Shown here in pieces: positions 1 through 10,859 of a stretch of DNA of 64,000 nt. The DNA lies in contig WSYJ01000060.1 in assembly GCA_020186115.1 (NCBI GenBank), positions 2,852,001 to 2,916,000 on the forward strand, read 5' to 3'. The position numbers were made by a program, and so were the translations under genes. Numbering within the stretch: position 1 is the first letter of the stretch; each line of letters starts with the position of its first letter. This stretch comes from Histomonas meleagridis. Taxonomy: Eukaryota > Parabasalia > Tritrichomonadida > Dientamoebidae. Under the pieces are notes generated by a model that was given only the letters and a program-made list of their open reading frames with translations, had not been told where the DNA came from and did no database searches.

Positions 1-75
1 ATCATTTTAAATATCCAACTTATGAATGAAGTTAAAGAACACTTGTTTCCACCAAAGAAGAGAAAATTATCGTGA
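1..75 (+). CDS. Possible 3' end of a gene cut by the window edge
   Basis: Frame 1 is open from the first base to a TGA at 73-75 (24 codons). The predicted C-terminus ends in PPKKRKLS, which resembles a monopartite basic nuclear localisation signal. This is too short to identify, and an open frame of this length can occur by chance. The following ~295 bases up to the adhesin-like gene show only AT-rich sequence with no convincing gene. Confidence 0.3.
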   Translation: MILNIQLMNEVKEHLFPPKKRKLS

Positions 76-370
76 TGCTAAAGCACGATTACTCCAAATT
101 ATTTACAGAGAATTTAATTATTGTTCCCAAATTTTTTTATTATTAATGATTTTTTTTTAACTAGAGATTCAATATTTAAGAAAAAGATAATCATTTTTTT
201 CTATCAAATGATTTGTAAAATTTCTGATTTCTTTATCATTTCCTATTATTACAATTTGAAGCTATCACACTCATACGAAGCGTTTGACCGCTGCATGCAA
301 TTAAAGAATCGTATCAATACTTTTGCCATATTAATAGGATAAATTTTGGAAAAGATTAAATTTTTATTGT

Positions 371-3300
371 CTAGACAAATACATCATCATCAGAGCCTTC
401 TATATTGTATTTCGCTTCCTTCTTCTGGCTATCATCGCTAGTGAACTGGTTCCTCTTATTACGCTTCACCATGAAGATAACCAACAACACAACGCCGACA
501 ACCACCAAAACGCATGCAATTACTATACCTACGATTGGTCCAGTTCCCAACGAATGACTATTATCTTCATCACCAGTAGCCGAAGTTGAAGTATTTGTAC
601 TTGAAGGCAATACGTTTGACGATATTAAAATACTATTATTACCTTTTACGATGAAAATTTCGTTATCATTTGTTTCATTAATATCATTAGTAACGTTCAA
701 GTTAATTATTTGTAAGTTAACATTCCAATCATTAACATTCATAGATGAAGCGTTAACAATTACAATACCTCCAGCGAACATATTACCAAGTGATTCAATA
801 CCATTTGCATCGACAGTAACATTTAATTGATTTGGAGTATTACCAACATTACCTAAGTTAAGTAATGGTATACCTAATGATGATACTTCCATATTAATAT
901 TAACATTTTCATTTAATGTTATACTATCAGTTGTATCTCTTGGTGATAATGTAGAAGAAGGTTCTAATTTTAATGTATTTAAGATATTTAATTGAACTGT
1001 TTCAACTTTAGCTTGTCTTCTAACTATTAAATGATTTGTTAATATTGGTACTTCATTATTATTATTATCTTTAATTGATAAAATTGTCTTTGTAGAAGTA
1101 TTTGCTAATTCGATTGTATTAGTTTCATATTGTTTATTTAATGTAATGATTTGATCTGTTGGTCGATATAATATTTCTCCACTTAATATATTCGATAAAT
1201 CTGTTAATCCAATACCAAGTTGATTAACAATTCGATATACAGCTATACGAATACCTTCGATATTATATTGATATTTATATGATGTAATATAATTAAGTAA
1301 ATCTTGAACTGTCATCATAGTATTACCTAATACTTGTTGTATCATTGTAATAAATGGTACAAACTTTTCATAATATGGTAAGTTTTGTATTGTATAATTA
1401 GTAGAACTTTGTTCATATAATTTAATTAAATAATCAGAGATAACATATAATACTTTAGTCATATTAATTATACTAAATGAATATGGTTCATCATTAGTAA
1501 TAAATATTTGTGAAAATGAAGTAAATGATAATTCATCATAAAAGATTTTCTCTAATGTATAAGTTGCATTCCAAAATTGTTTATCAATATTATTAATAAT
1601 TGTCTTAAATGATTCGCCTTGATTAATATCATTAATTGCTTTTTGATATATATCTAATATCTTTGATGAACCAATTGTTATCATTTCAAATACTTCCGAA
1701 AGTTTTGTTGTTTGACTTTGAAGTTTTTCAATATTCGAATTAATTTGTTGAAGTTTATCTTCTGGAATAATTTGATTAAAGATATTTATTAAATTATATA
1801 CAAGTTCTAATGCTGAATTAAATGCATTTGATAACTGAACTTGTGTTAATATTTGTTGGAATGGTAAATTTTGTATCATTTGTGATACTAATGTATAAAC
1901 ATTCCAATCAGCTTCATATATATCTTTAAGTGGTAATTCAGTTTCATATAATATCTTTAATGATGTTATAATATTTGTAATTGAATCAATTAATGATAAA
2001 AATTGTGTATTATTGACAAGTAATGATAATACTGAATCTAAAATAGATTTAACATTAATTGATAAATCAAATTGTGATAATAAATTCTCAATTAAACCTG
2101 TTAATGATTGTGTTGGTATTGTTTGAGTTAATTCAAGTAATGTCATTTTAATTTGTAAATATAATGTATAATTAGCCATTTGAAGTTGTGATGCTACATT
2201 GATAACATTATCAAGTGAACCTTCGAAACATGTAGAAAAGATTTTCATTATTGATTCTGTATAAGTTCTTGGGATATTATATTGTTCAAGTACAGTATAT
2301 AAATTCATTTTATCACCTAATATTGATGAAATAATATTAACAATTGATTGAATATCTGCTGGTAACATACGTATTATAGAATTAATTAAATTCATTAAAT
2401 TAGTTTGTGCTTTTTCAATTCTTAAATATGGTGGTGCTTCATTAAAATCAAGGAATTTCATTATGATTTGTATTACTTGTTGAATTGGTAATATATAAGG
2501 TTTAATAAATTGATCAATTACTTCTGTTATATAACCTGATGTTAATATTGGTAATATTAAATCTTTATCGAATTTAGTGTTTTCATTAAATGTTTGAGCT
2601 AAAACTTTAATTGTTTGATAATATACATCTTCTACACCAATATCTTTATTAAAACTATTAATTGGATATTGTGTATTAATTAATAAATTAAGTAAATTAA
2701 CAATATTTGAAAAATCTATATTAATTCCAAGTGTTGAAAATAGATCAGTAATTTTGAAGTTATTTAAATGTCCCAAGAAATAATTTATTACATTTTTAAC
2801 TGTTTCTGAATTCCAATTAAAGATTATAGTTAAATCATCATTAATAAGATTATTAATAATTGGTGAAATAATTGTTATCATACTACTTAAATCTGGTAAT
2901 CCTAATGTACTTCCTAAATTAATTTCATTTGTAAGATTCGATATTGCATATTGTGTACCAAGTTTATCATTTTCTGGTATGAAATTAGGTATTAAATTCT
3001 CTGTTTCACTAGCAAATGAATGTATTAAATCAATAAATTGTTCAAGAGTAAATTCAGTTGTATTCATTCTTAATATATCTGTTAATGTTAATTTTCCTAA
3101 TATTAAACCAATTGGTATATTAAAGTAATGTTTATATTCTGGAATTTCTTTATTAAATAATAATTGGATTAAATCCGTAATTCCAATATCTTCATCATTA
3201 TAACATTTAACTGATAAATCATGTAATTTGTTATATAAATTATTAAGATCAATTAATCCACTGGTTAAATTATATATTATATCATATGGTGAACAATCTA

Positions 3301-5248
3301 ATAATTCAACAACCTTATAAAGTACTTTAGCAATTGTTGGTGAAATACTATTAAATAATGATAATCCACTGATATTATTAAAACCTAATGTAAGTTGTAT
3401 GAATGTTTCATTCATTATTTCACCAAAATTCTTTAATGATTGACTAATTCCATATACACTATAATCATAATGTGTATCAGAAACAATAAAGAAAGTATCA
3501 AGATGTGTCAAAAATTGTGTAATTGGTGGATTTGGTGCTGTTAAGTTATATAAGTTATAAAGTGAAGTATTAAGATCCCAAAAGTTTGGATCAACACTTT
3601 CAGCTATTTCTCGTAATGGACATCCTTCATTTAATTTAACAGAAATATTTCTAAATACTGTTAAAATTAGTGATGAATTAGAGACAATATCATCAAATAA
3701 ATTAGAAATTGTATAATCTTCTGTTTGAAGTTTTATAAGTATTTCTTTTGTTGAGTTTAAGAAATTCTTTAATTTTGATTCTGTCGAATTTATTTTATTG
3801 ACCCATTTTGTTAATGTATTTGCTGTAGAATTTAAGATATCATTTAATAAGTTTAAGTTAATTGATTCTTTCATTATAGTTTGGAATGGATCATTGATTA
3901 TAGAATCAATTTTAGTTATATTAATTTCTTTATATTCAGTTTCACTAATGCTTAAATAATTCAAAAATTCACGATATTGAACATCTTGATTATAATATGA
4001 ACCAACAGTAACAAAATATCCTCCTGTTAAAAATCCTTCAAGAATATCGAGAGTAAGCAATTGTAATAAGCCTAAAATTGTTGTTAAATTTAAGCCGAAT
4101 AGATCAATTCCAAAGATATCGAGTATCTTATTAAATAATTCATCCACATTAGTACTTCCATTGTTAAAATCATCAGCGAATTCTTGGATAGTCTGAACAA
4201 CTCTTTGGTATTGTTCATATATTGATTCATTTCTTTCCATGACAGATGAGATCCTTACAATTTCACTAATTGAATTCTTGACATCAAGGATTTCAGTAAT
4301 GTTCCCGAGATATGCTTTAGTAAGAGATGATGGAACACCAACTTTTTCTAAATAACTGCCAAAATTGAATGAGTCTGTTAGGAAGTAAATAAAGAATTGT
4401 AAAGCTAATTTGGCACTGTCGTTTGGAATGAGGTTAGCAACAAATAAGAGAACATCCTTATAAAACTCAAGCATGGAGGTGAACGCATAAAATTCAGAAT
4501 GTGCAATGTTCAAATCATCTTGAATTGTCATGTTCCTAAATTCAAGATCAGCTTTGACAAGTTGGATCTTGTTATAAATTGCATCAGCATAAGGACCTAA
4601 GAATTTTTGTAATAATTGTGATGCATATCCAGAAGTTAATACAATCATTATTGATTGATAATCAATAACAGTATCTTTAGTAAATATGGATGCATGGTAA
4701 CAGATTTGATCAATTATTTGTTGGGGAATTCCTAAATCTTGGTGAAATTGTTTGAATGTATATGATGGATTCGAAAATAGTGATAATAAATGAACGATGT
4801 TGTCGAGCGGCATGTGGAACCCTAAAGCAAAATCGACAAAATCTTGTATGTTCAATGAATCAAAATTATTGTATAAATAAATCAAAAGATCATTCACATA
4901 TTTTTCTGTTTCGCCATCAAGAACCTCTTTTACTATTGGAGAAACAATGTCCAATATGAGTCCTTGAATAGGAAATCCAATCATTGATTCAAGATTTAAA
5001 GGAATACCTCCTAAAAACATTGACGCTATCAACATAGAAGATTGCGTTTGCTTGAAAAGAGTTGTAGGAATTAGATTTCGATTATCAGCTGCAAATGAAT
5101 TTACCATGCTGACAAATTCATCAATAGTGTAATTTTTCGTTGTAAAATCAATAAAATTAGAAATAGTATCTTCCCTTGTAAGAAAACCAATCACATCTAC
5201 GATCTCTATTGATGATCCAAGAATCGCAAAAAGGAAAACGAAAATCAT
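371..5248 (-). CDS. Large adhesin-like type I membrane protein with internal duplication
   Basis: The protein has 1625 residues from the ATG at 5248; the frame runs a few codons further upstream only through a TTG. It starts with a signal peptide (MIFVFLFAILGSS). A very long ectodomain follows, rich in Ile/Leu/Asn with many N-glycosylation sequons. Near the C-terminus is one membrane helix (GPIVGIVIACVLVVVGVVLL), then a basic stop-transfer segment and an acidic cytosolic tail ending SDDDVFV. The ectodomain is two diverged copies of a ~700-residue unit. Residues ~20-330 and ~710-1100 align, with shared landmarks such as FVSMVNSFAADNRNLIP / FIDLIHSFASETENLIP and ILTSGY. No known domain is recognised. 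The stop is TAG, with AATAAA nearby downstream. It is probably a surface protein; function is inferred only from topology. Confidence 0.8.
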   Translation of the reverse strand: MIFVFLFAILGSSIEIVDVIGFLTREDTISNFIDFTTKNYTIDEFVSMVNSFAADNRNLIPTTLFKQTQSSMLIASMFLGGIPLNLESMIGFPIQGLILDIVSPIVKEVLDGETEKYVNDLLIYLYNNFDSLNIQDFVDFALGFHMPLDNIVHLLSLFSNPSYTFKQFHQDLGIPQQIIDQICYHASIFTKDTVIDYQSIMIVLTSGYASQLLQKFLGPYADAIYNKIQLVKADLEFRNMTIQDDLNIAHSEFYAFTSMLEFYKDVLLFVANLIPNDSAKLALQFFIYFLTDSFNFGSYLEKVGVPSSLTKAYLGNITEILDVKNSISEIVRISSVMERNESIYEQYQRVVQTIQEFADDFNNGSTNVDELFNKILDIFGIDLFGLNLTTILGLLQLLTLDILEGFLTGGYFVTVGSYYNQDVQYREFLNYLSISETEYKEINITKIDSIINDPFQTIMKESINLNLLNDILNSTANTLTKWVNKINSTESKLKNFLNSTKEILIKLQTEDYTISNLFDDIVSNSSLILTVFRNISVKLNEGCPLREIAESVDPNFWDLNTSLYNLYNLTAPNPPITQFLTHLDTFFIVSDTHYDYSVYGISQSLKNFGEIMNETFIQLTLGFNNISGLSLFNSISPTIAKVLYKVVELLDCSPYDIIYNLTSGLIDLNNLYNKLHDLSVKCYNDEDIGITDLIQLLFNKEIPEYKHYFNIPIGLILGKLTLTDILRMNTTEFTLEQFIDLIHSFASETENLIPNFIPENDKLGTQYAISNLTNEINLGSTLGLPDLSSMITIISPIINNLINDDLTIIFNWNSETVKNVINYFLGHLNNFKITDLFSTLGINIDFSNIVNLLNLLINTQYPINSFNKDIGVEDVYYQTIKVLAQTFNENTKFDKDLILPILTSGYITEVIDQFIKPYILPIQQVIQIIMKFLDFNEAPPYLRIEKAQTNLMNLINSIIRMLPADIQSIVNIISSILGDKMNLYTVLEQYNIPRTYTESIMKIFSTCFEGSLDNVINVASQLQMANYTLYLQIKMTLLELTQTIPTQSLTGLIENLLSQFDLSINVKSILDSVLSLLVNNTQFLSLIDSITNIITSLKILYETELPLKDIYEADWNVYTLVSQMIQNLPFQQILTQVQLSNAFNSALELVYNLINIFNQIIPEDKLQQINSNIEKLQSQTTKLSEVFEMITIGSSKILDIYQKAINDINQGESFKTIINNIDKQFWNATYTLEKIFYDELSFTSFSQIFITNDEPYSFSIINMTKVLYVISDYLIKLYEQSSTNYTIQNLPYYEKFVPFITMIQQVLGNTMMTVQDLLNYITSYKYQYNIEGIRIAVYRIVNQLGIGLTDLSNILSGEILYRPTDQIITLNKQYETNTIELANTSTKTILSIKDNNNNEVPILTNHLIVRRQAKVETVQLNILNTLKLEPSSTLSPRDTTDSITLNENVNINMEVSSLGIPLLNLGNVGNTPNQLNVTVDANGIESLGNMFAGGIVIVNASSMNVNDWNVNLQIINLNVTNDINETNDNEIFIVKGNNSILISSNVLPSSTNTSTSATGDEDNSHSLGTGPIVGIVIACVLVVVGVVLLVIFMVKRNKRNQFTSDDSQKKEAKYNIEGSDDDVFV

Positions 5249-5631
5249 TTTGAACCCATAAATCAAAAAAATATAAATATATTTATATATTTTCTATTTT
5301 ATTATAAATCTATTATATATTTATATTACAATTCATTTATTATAGATAAATATTAATTAATTTATTTAAACAATATGTAGTTATAAAGATAATTATGTTT
5401 TATTGCAAAAAAACACGATTGCTCGAAATGGAATCATAATTTGAAAGCATTTTGGGCTTTAACCAATTCAAAAAAATGAATGAAATTCAATGAGCAAACG
5501 GTTATGTTCCACCGGGAACTTAGAAATAAATTTTGTTTGTCATACAAAAAATTATGGCCAAACAAATCAGCTTTTTAAATTGCGATTGCAAGGATTTTAC
5601 AGATCATCAAGTTCAAAAAGCAATGGGTGTG
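5249..5631. other. Intergenic, no gene seen
   Basis: AT-rich upstream region of the adhesin-like gene, ending at the sharp boundary of the 4 kb repeat. A 79-codon frame at 5490-5729 straddles that boundary and has no recognisable features, so I do not call it. Confidence 0.5.
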
Positions 5632-5971
5632 ATCGGAGTTTAAACGGTTTCTTATCTGTTTGGTCAGTCAAGCAAAATTTTAGAACTGCTTTTTCGCAAT
5701 CATGTTATTTCGTAAAAAAAATCAACTAACTACGAACCAACTCCACCTTTTTGAAATTTTTAGTAATATTTTTTCAAACCCTATGTAATGATATTGGTAT
5801 CTTCGAAAAATTTATCAATGAGTTGACATCAAAAAACCGCATTTGATAACACTAATCAGTGCTCAAACATTTATTAAGCATGATAAATGAATTATGTTAT
5901 ACTATTGAATTTTATTGTTAGATTTATATATAAATCTATTTATATAAAGATTTTTATTTATTAACATTTAT

Positions 5972-8938
5972 TCATTCATGCATTTCATATAATAATCTTG
6001 CAACTGCATCTTGTGTAGTTTGATTTTTCTCCTTCATGCAATAATCTTCTAATAGTTCGATTCGTTTCTTCAAGTGTTTGAAGATTTGCTTTGACTGTTA
6101 AAATAAGTTCTTTGAATAATTTCTCATTAATTTGTTCCCCTGGACGATAATAACCTCGAAAATGCTTTCAATTAGTAAATGAATATAAATTAGAAATTCG
6201 TTTTTGGATATTGTTCTTTTCTTCTTCAAGTTTGTTTTGAAATTCTGTTTCCATTGTTATACTTTTCGTTTTAATAATACTATTACTTAATGATTTTTTC
6301 TCGTTCAAGCATTTCTTGGAGTGTTCGATTTTGTTTCTTAAGTTTATGTTGTTGTGATTTCATTTTATTAATAATGTTCCGAAATTCTTCATTCTTTTTT
6401 TTTCTGTTTCTGTAAGTTGGTTCATGAGTTCTTCCATATCTTTCCTCGTGGTTTCACTTGATTTTTGAAGTTCATTAATCGTTTCATTATATGTATTGAT
6501 AATTCGTTCTTTTTCATTAGAATTCTTCTTTTGATATCGTTTCTCAAGGTCATCCTTCGCTTGTAAAAGTTCTTGATATTCTTTGTTTTGTTTGTTTTGT
6601 TCACTACGTTGATGTATTAATAAATTCCTTGTTTGTGTAAGTTGTGTAGAACATTTTTCATATTCTTTTCGAAGTTTTTCATATTCATTTTGAAGTGTTT
6701 GAAGTTGAGTTTTATATTGTTCAATGATATTCGAAATATCTTCTTTAGTTTCTTCATCATAAATAGAAAATTGTGTTTTGGTATTATAACTTTTATTAAA
6801 TATGGAATCAATTCGTTCTTGAAGTTGTGAATTTTCTTCTTGAAGTGTTTTAATAATATTATTTAATTCATTATTATCTGCTTCAAGTATTGATATTTGT
6901 TTTTGTTTTGTTTCATTTTCTTCTTGATAATTTTCTTTTTTACGTTGATAATGATTTTTAAGCGTTTTAATAATATTTTGTGATTTTTGAATTTTTTTAT
7001 TGTTTTCTTGATGATTATTAATAAGATTTTTAATATGTTTAAATATATTTTGAAGAGTTTCTTTGTTAGTATTTAACGCTTTGATTTCAAGAATTTCACT
7101 AATTTCTTTAAGAATTATTTTGATTTGTTCTTCTTCTTTTTTCATATTTATTCATTTTAAAAATTATATTAGAAATTTGACTTAATATATTATTTTGAAT
7201 TTCTTCTTCTTGAATAAATTCTTTAATCGTAATGAGATTTTTTATCATTTTGAAGATTAATCATTAAATCATTCAAAAAATTCTTGGATTTTTTATGAAA
7301 ATTTTGTTGTTTTCTTTCGTTTCTTGTTCGCGTTCTTTGTGATTTTCGTTAATTTTATTTTCATAAAATTCTTGAATTATTTGATATATCTTTTGAAGTT
7401 TAAATGTTTTATGAAGAACTTCATTATTCGCAATATTACTGATTTTTGGTATTAAAATTTGGTTACCTTTAAATATTAAATCTTCATTAGTAATTTCTTG
7501 TTCTTTGTCTTTTTGCTTTTCTTGAAGTTTAATTTCATGTCGTTGTTGAATTATTTCATTTTGAAGATTTTCTATTTCTTCTTCTTTATCATTTAATTTC
7601 TTTTTAAGTTCACAATTTTCTTTGTTTTGTTTATCTTTTATTTCTTCTAATGTATTATTCTTTTGTTGAAGTTCTTGAAGACGTTGTTGATATATTTCTT
7701 TTTGATTTTTGTTCTTATTTTGCTTTTTGGATTTTTGATTCATTTCTTCGTTTTCTTTAGGTTCAATGTTTTGTTTTTCTTTAAGAATTTTGCGAAGACT
7801 GTCAAGTTGTAATTGTGCTTCTTTATAAAGAAAATCAATAGATTCATTTTGTTGTTTTAATTTATCATTCTCTTCTTTTAAGTTTTCTTCATTATTTTCA
7901 ATCTCTTGAATTCGTTGTTGAAGTTTCTCTCGTGTACTTTCTAAATATGAATTTCGATTTTTAAGTTCATGTATTTTTTCATGAAAATGAACTTCTAAAT
8001 TATTTTGTTCATTCGTTTTAGGTTGTTGAATAATAATTCGTGGAATATCATTTGATTCTGATTTAATATTTGGTTCATTCTTAAAATTTGAATTTTCTTT
8101 ATTTAATTGTTTGATTTTATCTTCTAAATTTTGAATTTTATTTTCATAATCTTTAGTCATTTGTTCTTTTTCTTGTGAAAGTATTAAATATTGTTTGGAA
8201 TTCATTTCTTCTTGTTTTTCATGTTTTTGTTGAATTTCTTTGATTTCTCTTTTGACTTTATTGAATTCATTCCGTAATTCTTCATTTTTAATTTTCATAC
8301 TTTTGATTTTGTTTTTATATTTCTTTAAAAGATTTCGTTGAATTTCTTTCGAGTTATCTTTGTCTTTCATTATTTGATGTGTTTCTTGTGTTAATTTATC
8401 TTTTGGTTGTTCAAGAAATGTGATTAATTCTTCAATATTTTGAAATCTTATATTAAAATATATGTTTGAATTAGAAAGAACTCGTTCAATTTTGTTATTA
8501 ATGACTTTTGTTGAAATAGAAAGTTTATTGTTGTTTTCTTTTTCTTCTTGAAGTGCTTGTTTTAATATTTTGTCTTCTTCTTGATGTTTTTTTGAAAGTT
8601 TATCAAGTTCTTCTTGAAATTGTAAATTCGTTTGATGAAGTTGTTCTTCATATAAATGTTTTTCTTTTCGTTTTTTCTTCTTTGATTTCTTCAACAGTTT
8701 GTAAACTAAGTTCAAGACGTCGTGAAAGATCTTCTTTCTCTGCTTGTAAATTCCTTATGTTTGCTTTAAGTTGATTGTTTTGTGAATGTAATGTTTCAAC
8801 TTGTTCTGAAAGTAAAATCGTTTTATCTAATTGTTCTTTAAGATATGAATTTTCTTCCTTAAGTTCTTCATTTTCTGCTCGAAGGTTTTGTTGAACTTCA
8901 TCAATTTCACTTTGAAAGCTTGAATCTGAATCAAGCAT
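5972..8938 (-). pseudogene. Long coiled-coil protein gene, copy 1, frameshifted
   Basis: ATG at 8938, terminal TGA at 5972-5974. Conceptually this is one ~985-residue protein made almost wholly of Glu/Lys/Gln/Asn-rich heptads (for example ELKEENSYLKEQLDK), so a long coiled coil with no other recognised domain. In this copy the frame is broken by several extra bases. One lies in an A-run near 8670 and others near 7290 and 7265. More occur in the A-run near 6400, near 6300 and around 6160. Open pieces are 8938-8648, 8715-7273 and 7145-6360. Most breaks are single-base gains in homopolymers, and most sit at different places from those in copy 2. The pattern fits either decay or uncorrected sequencing error in a repeat. 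Confidence 0.8.
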
Positions 8939-9139
8939 GAAAATTTTTTATTTATTGACTTTTGGCGGGATATATAACCGTTAAAATTAACGTATCGTTC
9001 TCAAAATATCGTCACTTTTCTTCTTTTTGAAAAAAAAAAAAAAAGATATTTTCCTTTTACTTGGTCATTGAAATATTTTAAAATTTAAAATTTAAAAAAT
9101 CATGAACATATATTTTAATTAAACATGAGAAATTATTAT

Positions 9140-9641
9140 TTAATCATTTTTAGTTTTTTGAATCTTTTCTTGAAATGCATAATGAAAGATTTTATCTGAA
9201 AATTCTGAATAATCAATATTCGAACTTAAACATTTGACGAATTCGAGTAATTCGTTGAATTTAATTTTAGACTTATAAATACTTAAATCACCATAACTAA
9301 ATCCAAGAAGTAATCCTTTATCTTCACCTTCTGCTATTTCATAAATAGGTGTTGAACTATCTGTCCCCCTCCCAAATAATACCGATCGGAAACGCTTTTT
9401 TTTCTTCATTTTCTTCATAATTTTCATAATCATATTCATCTTTTGAAAATGTATGAAGTTGACCAACATCACTCACAGCAACTCCTAAAGATTCAATAAA
9501 ACCTGAACCAACATTTTTCCAAAAATTAATAAGTTCTTCTGATGGTTGGATTTCAAGATTTTTGAGAATCTCATTTAACTTCTCTTCAGATATTGGTGCA
9601 TTAACCTTAAGGCTTTTATCTTTGAATGCATCATAAATTGT
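9140..9641 (-). pseudogene. SMI1/KNR4-like gene, copy 1, 5' truncated and frameshifted
   Basis: Matches the intact gene at 27907-28419 from its fifth codon (TIYDAFKDKS) to the stop. The repeat boundary at 9641 removes the ATG and first codons. A run of five C at 9365-9369 (four in the intact copy) breaks the frame, and the segment ENEEKK replaces EIVGKK just before. The frame happens to stay open upstream into unique sequence as far as an ATG at 9803, giving a chimeric N-terminus, but the downstream frameshift would still truncate any product. Confidence 0.8.
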
Positions 9642-10401
9642 GTTGGATGTAATAAAATAGAACAATGTCCATATCATAAATAATTCGATTAAATTTATTC
9701 TTCGTTCTATTTCCAAGATAAAATTACTTTCTAAAAACTTAAACAAACTGAAGCATTTCATTAAATAAAATCGTATTTTATTAAAAATCATTTTTGATAT
9801 CATGAATTAAAAAAAAAGTTAATTAAAAATACACATACTTTTATTATTTCAATTTATCAATGAAAATAACAAAAAAGAAAACAATTTTCACCCAAATCAT
9901 AAAAATTCTTTAATACATTTAGTTAAATATATTTTATTTATTTCATTTATTAATAAATCTATAAATTATTTTAAGGGGATAACTTTTTTGATTATTCGAA
10001 ATAAACTGAAAATTTGTTGTTTGTTTTTGCATTTGTAACCTTAACTTCCTTTAATCAATAGATATTTTAAGTAAAATTTAAAAAAAAAAAAATTGATTAC
10101 TGTAGCACCATTAAAACAAATTTATTGCATGAGTGTTTATTTGATATATGTATCATTATAGATATGTAAAAATGTTTAACCAATAATTAAAATGGATTAA
10201 ATAATCCTCTTATATAAAATCTTTAAACAGCACATAATCTTACTTAATTTTTCAAGTGCTTTAGTTTTTCGCAAAAACTGTAGAATCACACAAACACACG
10301 CATGAAATAACTGAAATAGACGATAGGGGAAAATTGAACTAAGTAAAGCGCTCAAAATGCGATATAGAAAATTGAGAAGGTTTGTTTTGGCCTTTTAGTG
10401 A
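9642..10401. other. Unique intergenic sequence next to repeat copy 1
   Basis: Bases 9642-9803 form an in-frame, ATG-started extension of the truncated SMI1-like gene with no recognisable domain. The rest is AT-rich with long A/T runs and forms the upstream region of the eS26 gene. No RNA gene was recognised. Confidence 0.4.
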
Positions 10402-10737
10402 ATGCCTCAAAAAAGAAGGAACTGTGGACGTTCAAAGATGAACGCCGGTCGCAAGAAGATTGTTAACTGCATGAACTGCGGTCGTATGGTTCCACGTGAT
10501 AAGGCCATCAAACGTTTTTTGACAAAGAATATGGTTGATAGTTCATCTGCCAAAGATGTTATGGATGCTTCCATTTACAAGGAATACGAATTCCCAAAGA
10601 CATACCAAAAGTGCTTCTATTGTGTTTCATGTGCTTGCCATCGTCGTATCGTTCGTGTTCGTAATGCCAACCTTCGTCATGTCCGTGTTCCATTTTTCTT
10701 GAAGCAACGTGCCGAAGCCAAACAGAACAAGCAATAA
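10402..10737 (+). CDS. RPS26: 40S ribosomal protein S26 (eS26)
   Basis: The protein has 111 residues, the usual length of eS26, a small-subunit protein near the mRNA exit channel. It begins MPQKRRNCGRSK and has the conserved NCGRMVPRDKAIKR segment. The zinc-binding cysteines are paired in NCMNCGR and CFYCVSCACHRR, followed by the basic region ending RVPFFLKQ. ATG at 10402 gives the expected N-terminus. The stop lies in TAAAAC, so TAAA can serve as stop and polyadenylation signal as described for trichomonads. Base composition is less AT-rich than its neighbours, typical of a highly expressed gene. Only 122 bp separate it from the next gene on the same strand. Confidence 0.97.
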   Translation: MPQKRRNCGRSKMNAGRKKIVNCMNCGRMVPRDKAIKRFLTKNMVDSSSAKDVMDASIYKEYEFPKTYQKCFYCVSCACHRRIVRVRNANLRHVRVPFFLKQRAEAKQNKQ

Positions 10738-10859
10738 AACAAATTTGGACTTTAACTTCTGTTTATTTATAAAGTATTCAATTGCGGTGCACCCCGTTTT
10801 TTGATGTGATGTGACTGAAACGCTACTGCCTATAGCCCAAAACACCCTTTCAGCTAAAA

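Larger units (their letters stand above)
5632..9641 (-). repeat. 4.0 kb dispersed repeat, copy 1 (inverted relative to copy 2)
   Basis: This 4010-bp block is the reverse complement of 27919-31932 and nearly identical to it, differing by scattered substitutions and many 1-2 nt indels. Similarity begins abruptly at 5632 (paired with 31932) and ends at 9641 (paired with 27919). No terminal inverted repeats or clear target duplication are visible at the edges. It carries, in order on the minus strand, a SMI1/KNR4-like gene lacking its first four codons, a spacer, a long coiled-coil gene, and ~330 bp of non-coding tail. The 18.3 kb between the copies is single-copy sequence and could invert by recombination. 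Confidence 0.95.

Noticed and set aside
121..342. 73-codon plus-strand frame
   Set aside because: Starts with TTG, Phe/Ile-rich as expected for random AT-rich DNA, no features.
5490..5729. 79-codon frame across the edge of repeat copy 1
   Set aside because: Spans the junction of unique and repeated DNA and is not present in copy 2.
5632..9641. Maverick/Polinton or LTR element as source of the 4 kb repeat
   Set aside because: No integrase, polymerase, capsid or reverse-transcriptase reading, and no terminal repeats at the edges.
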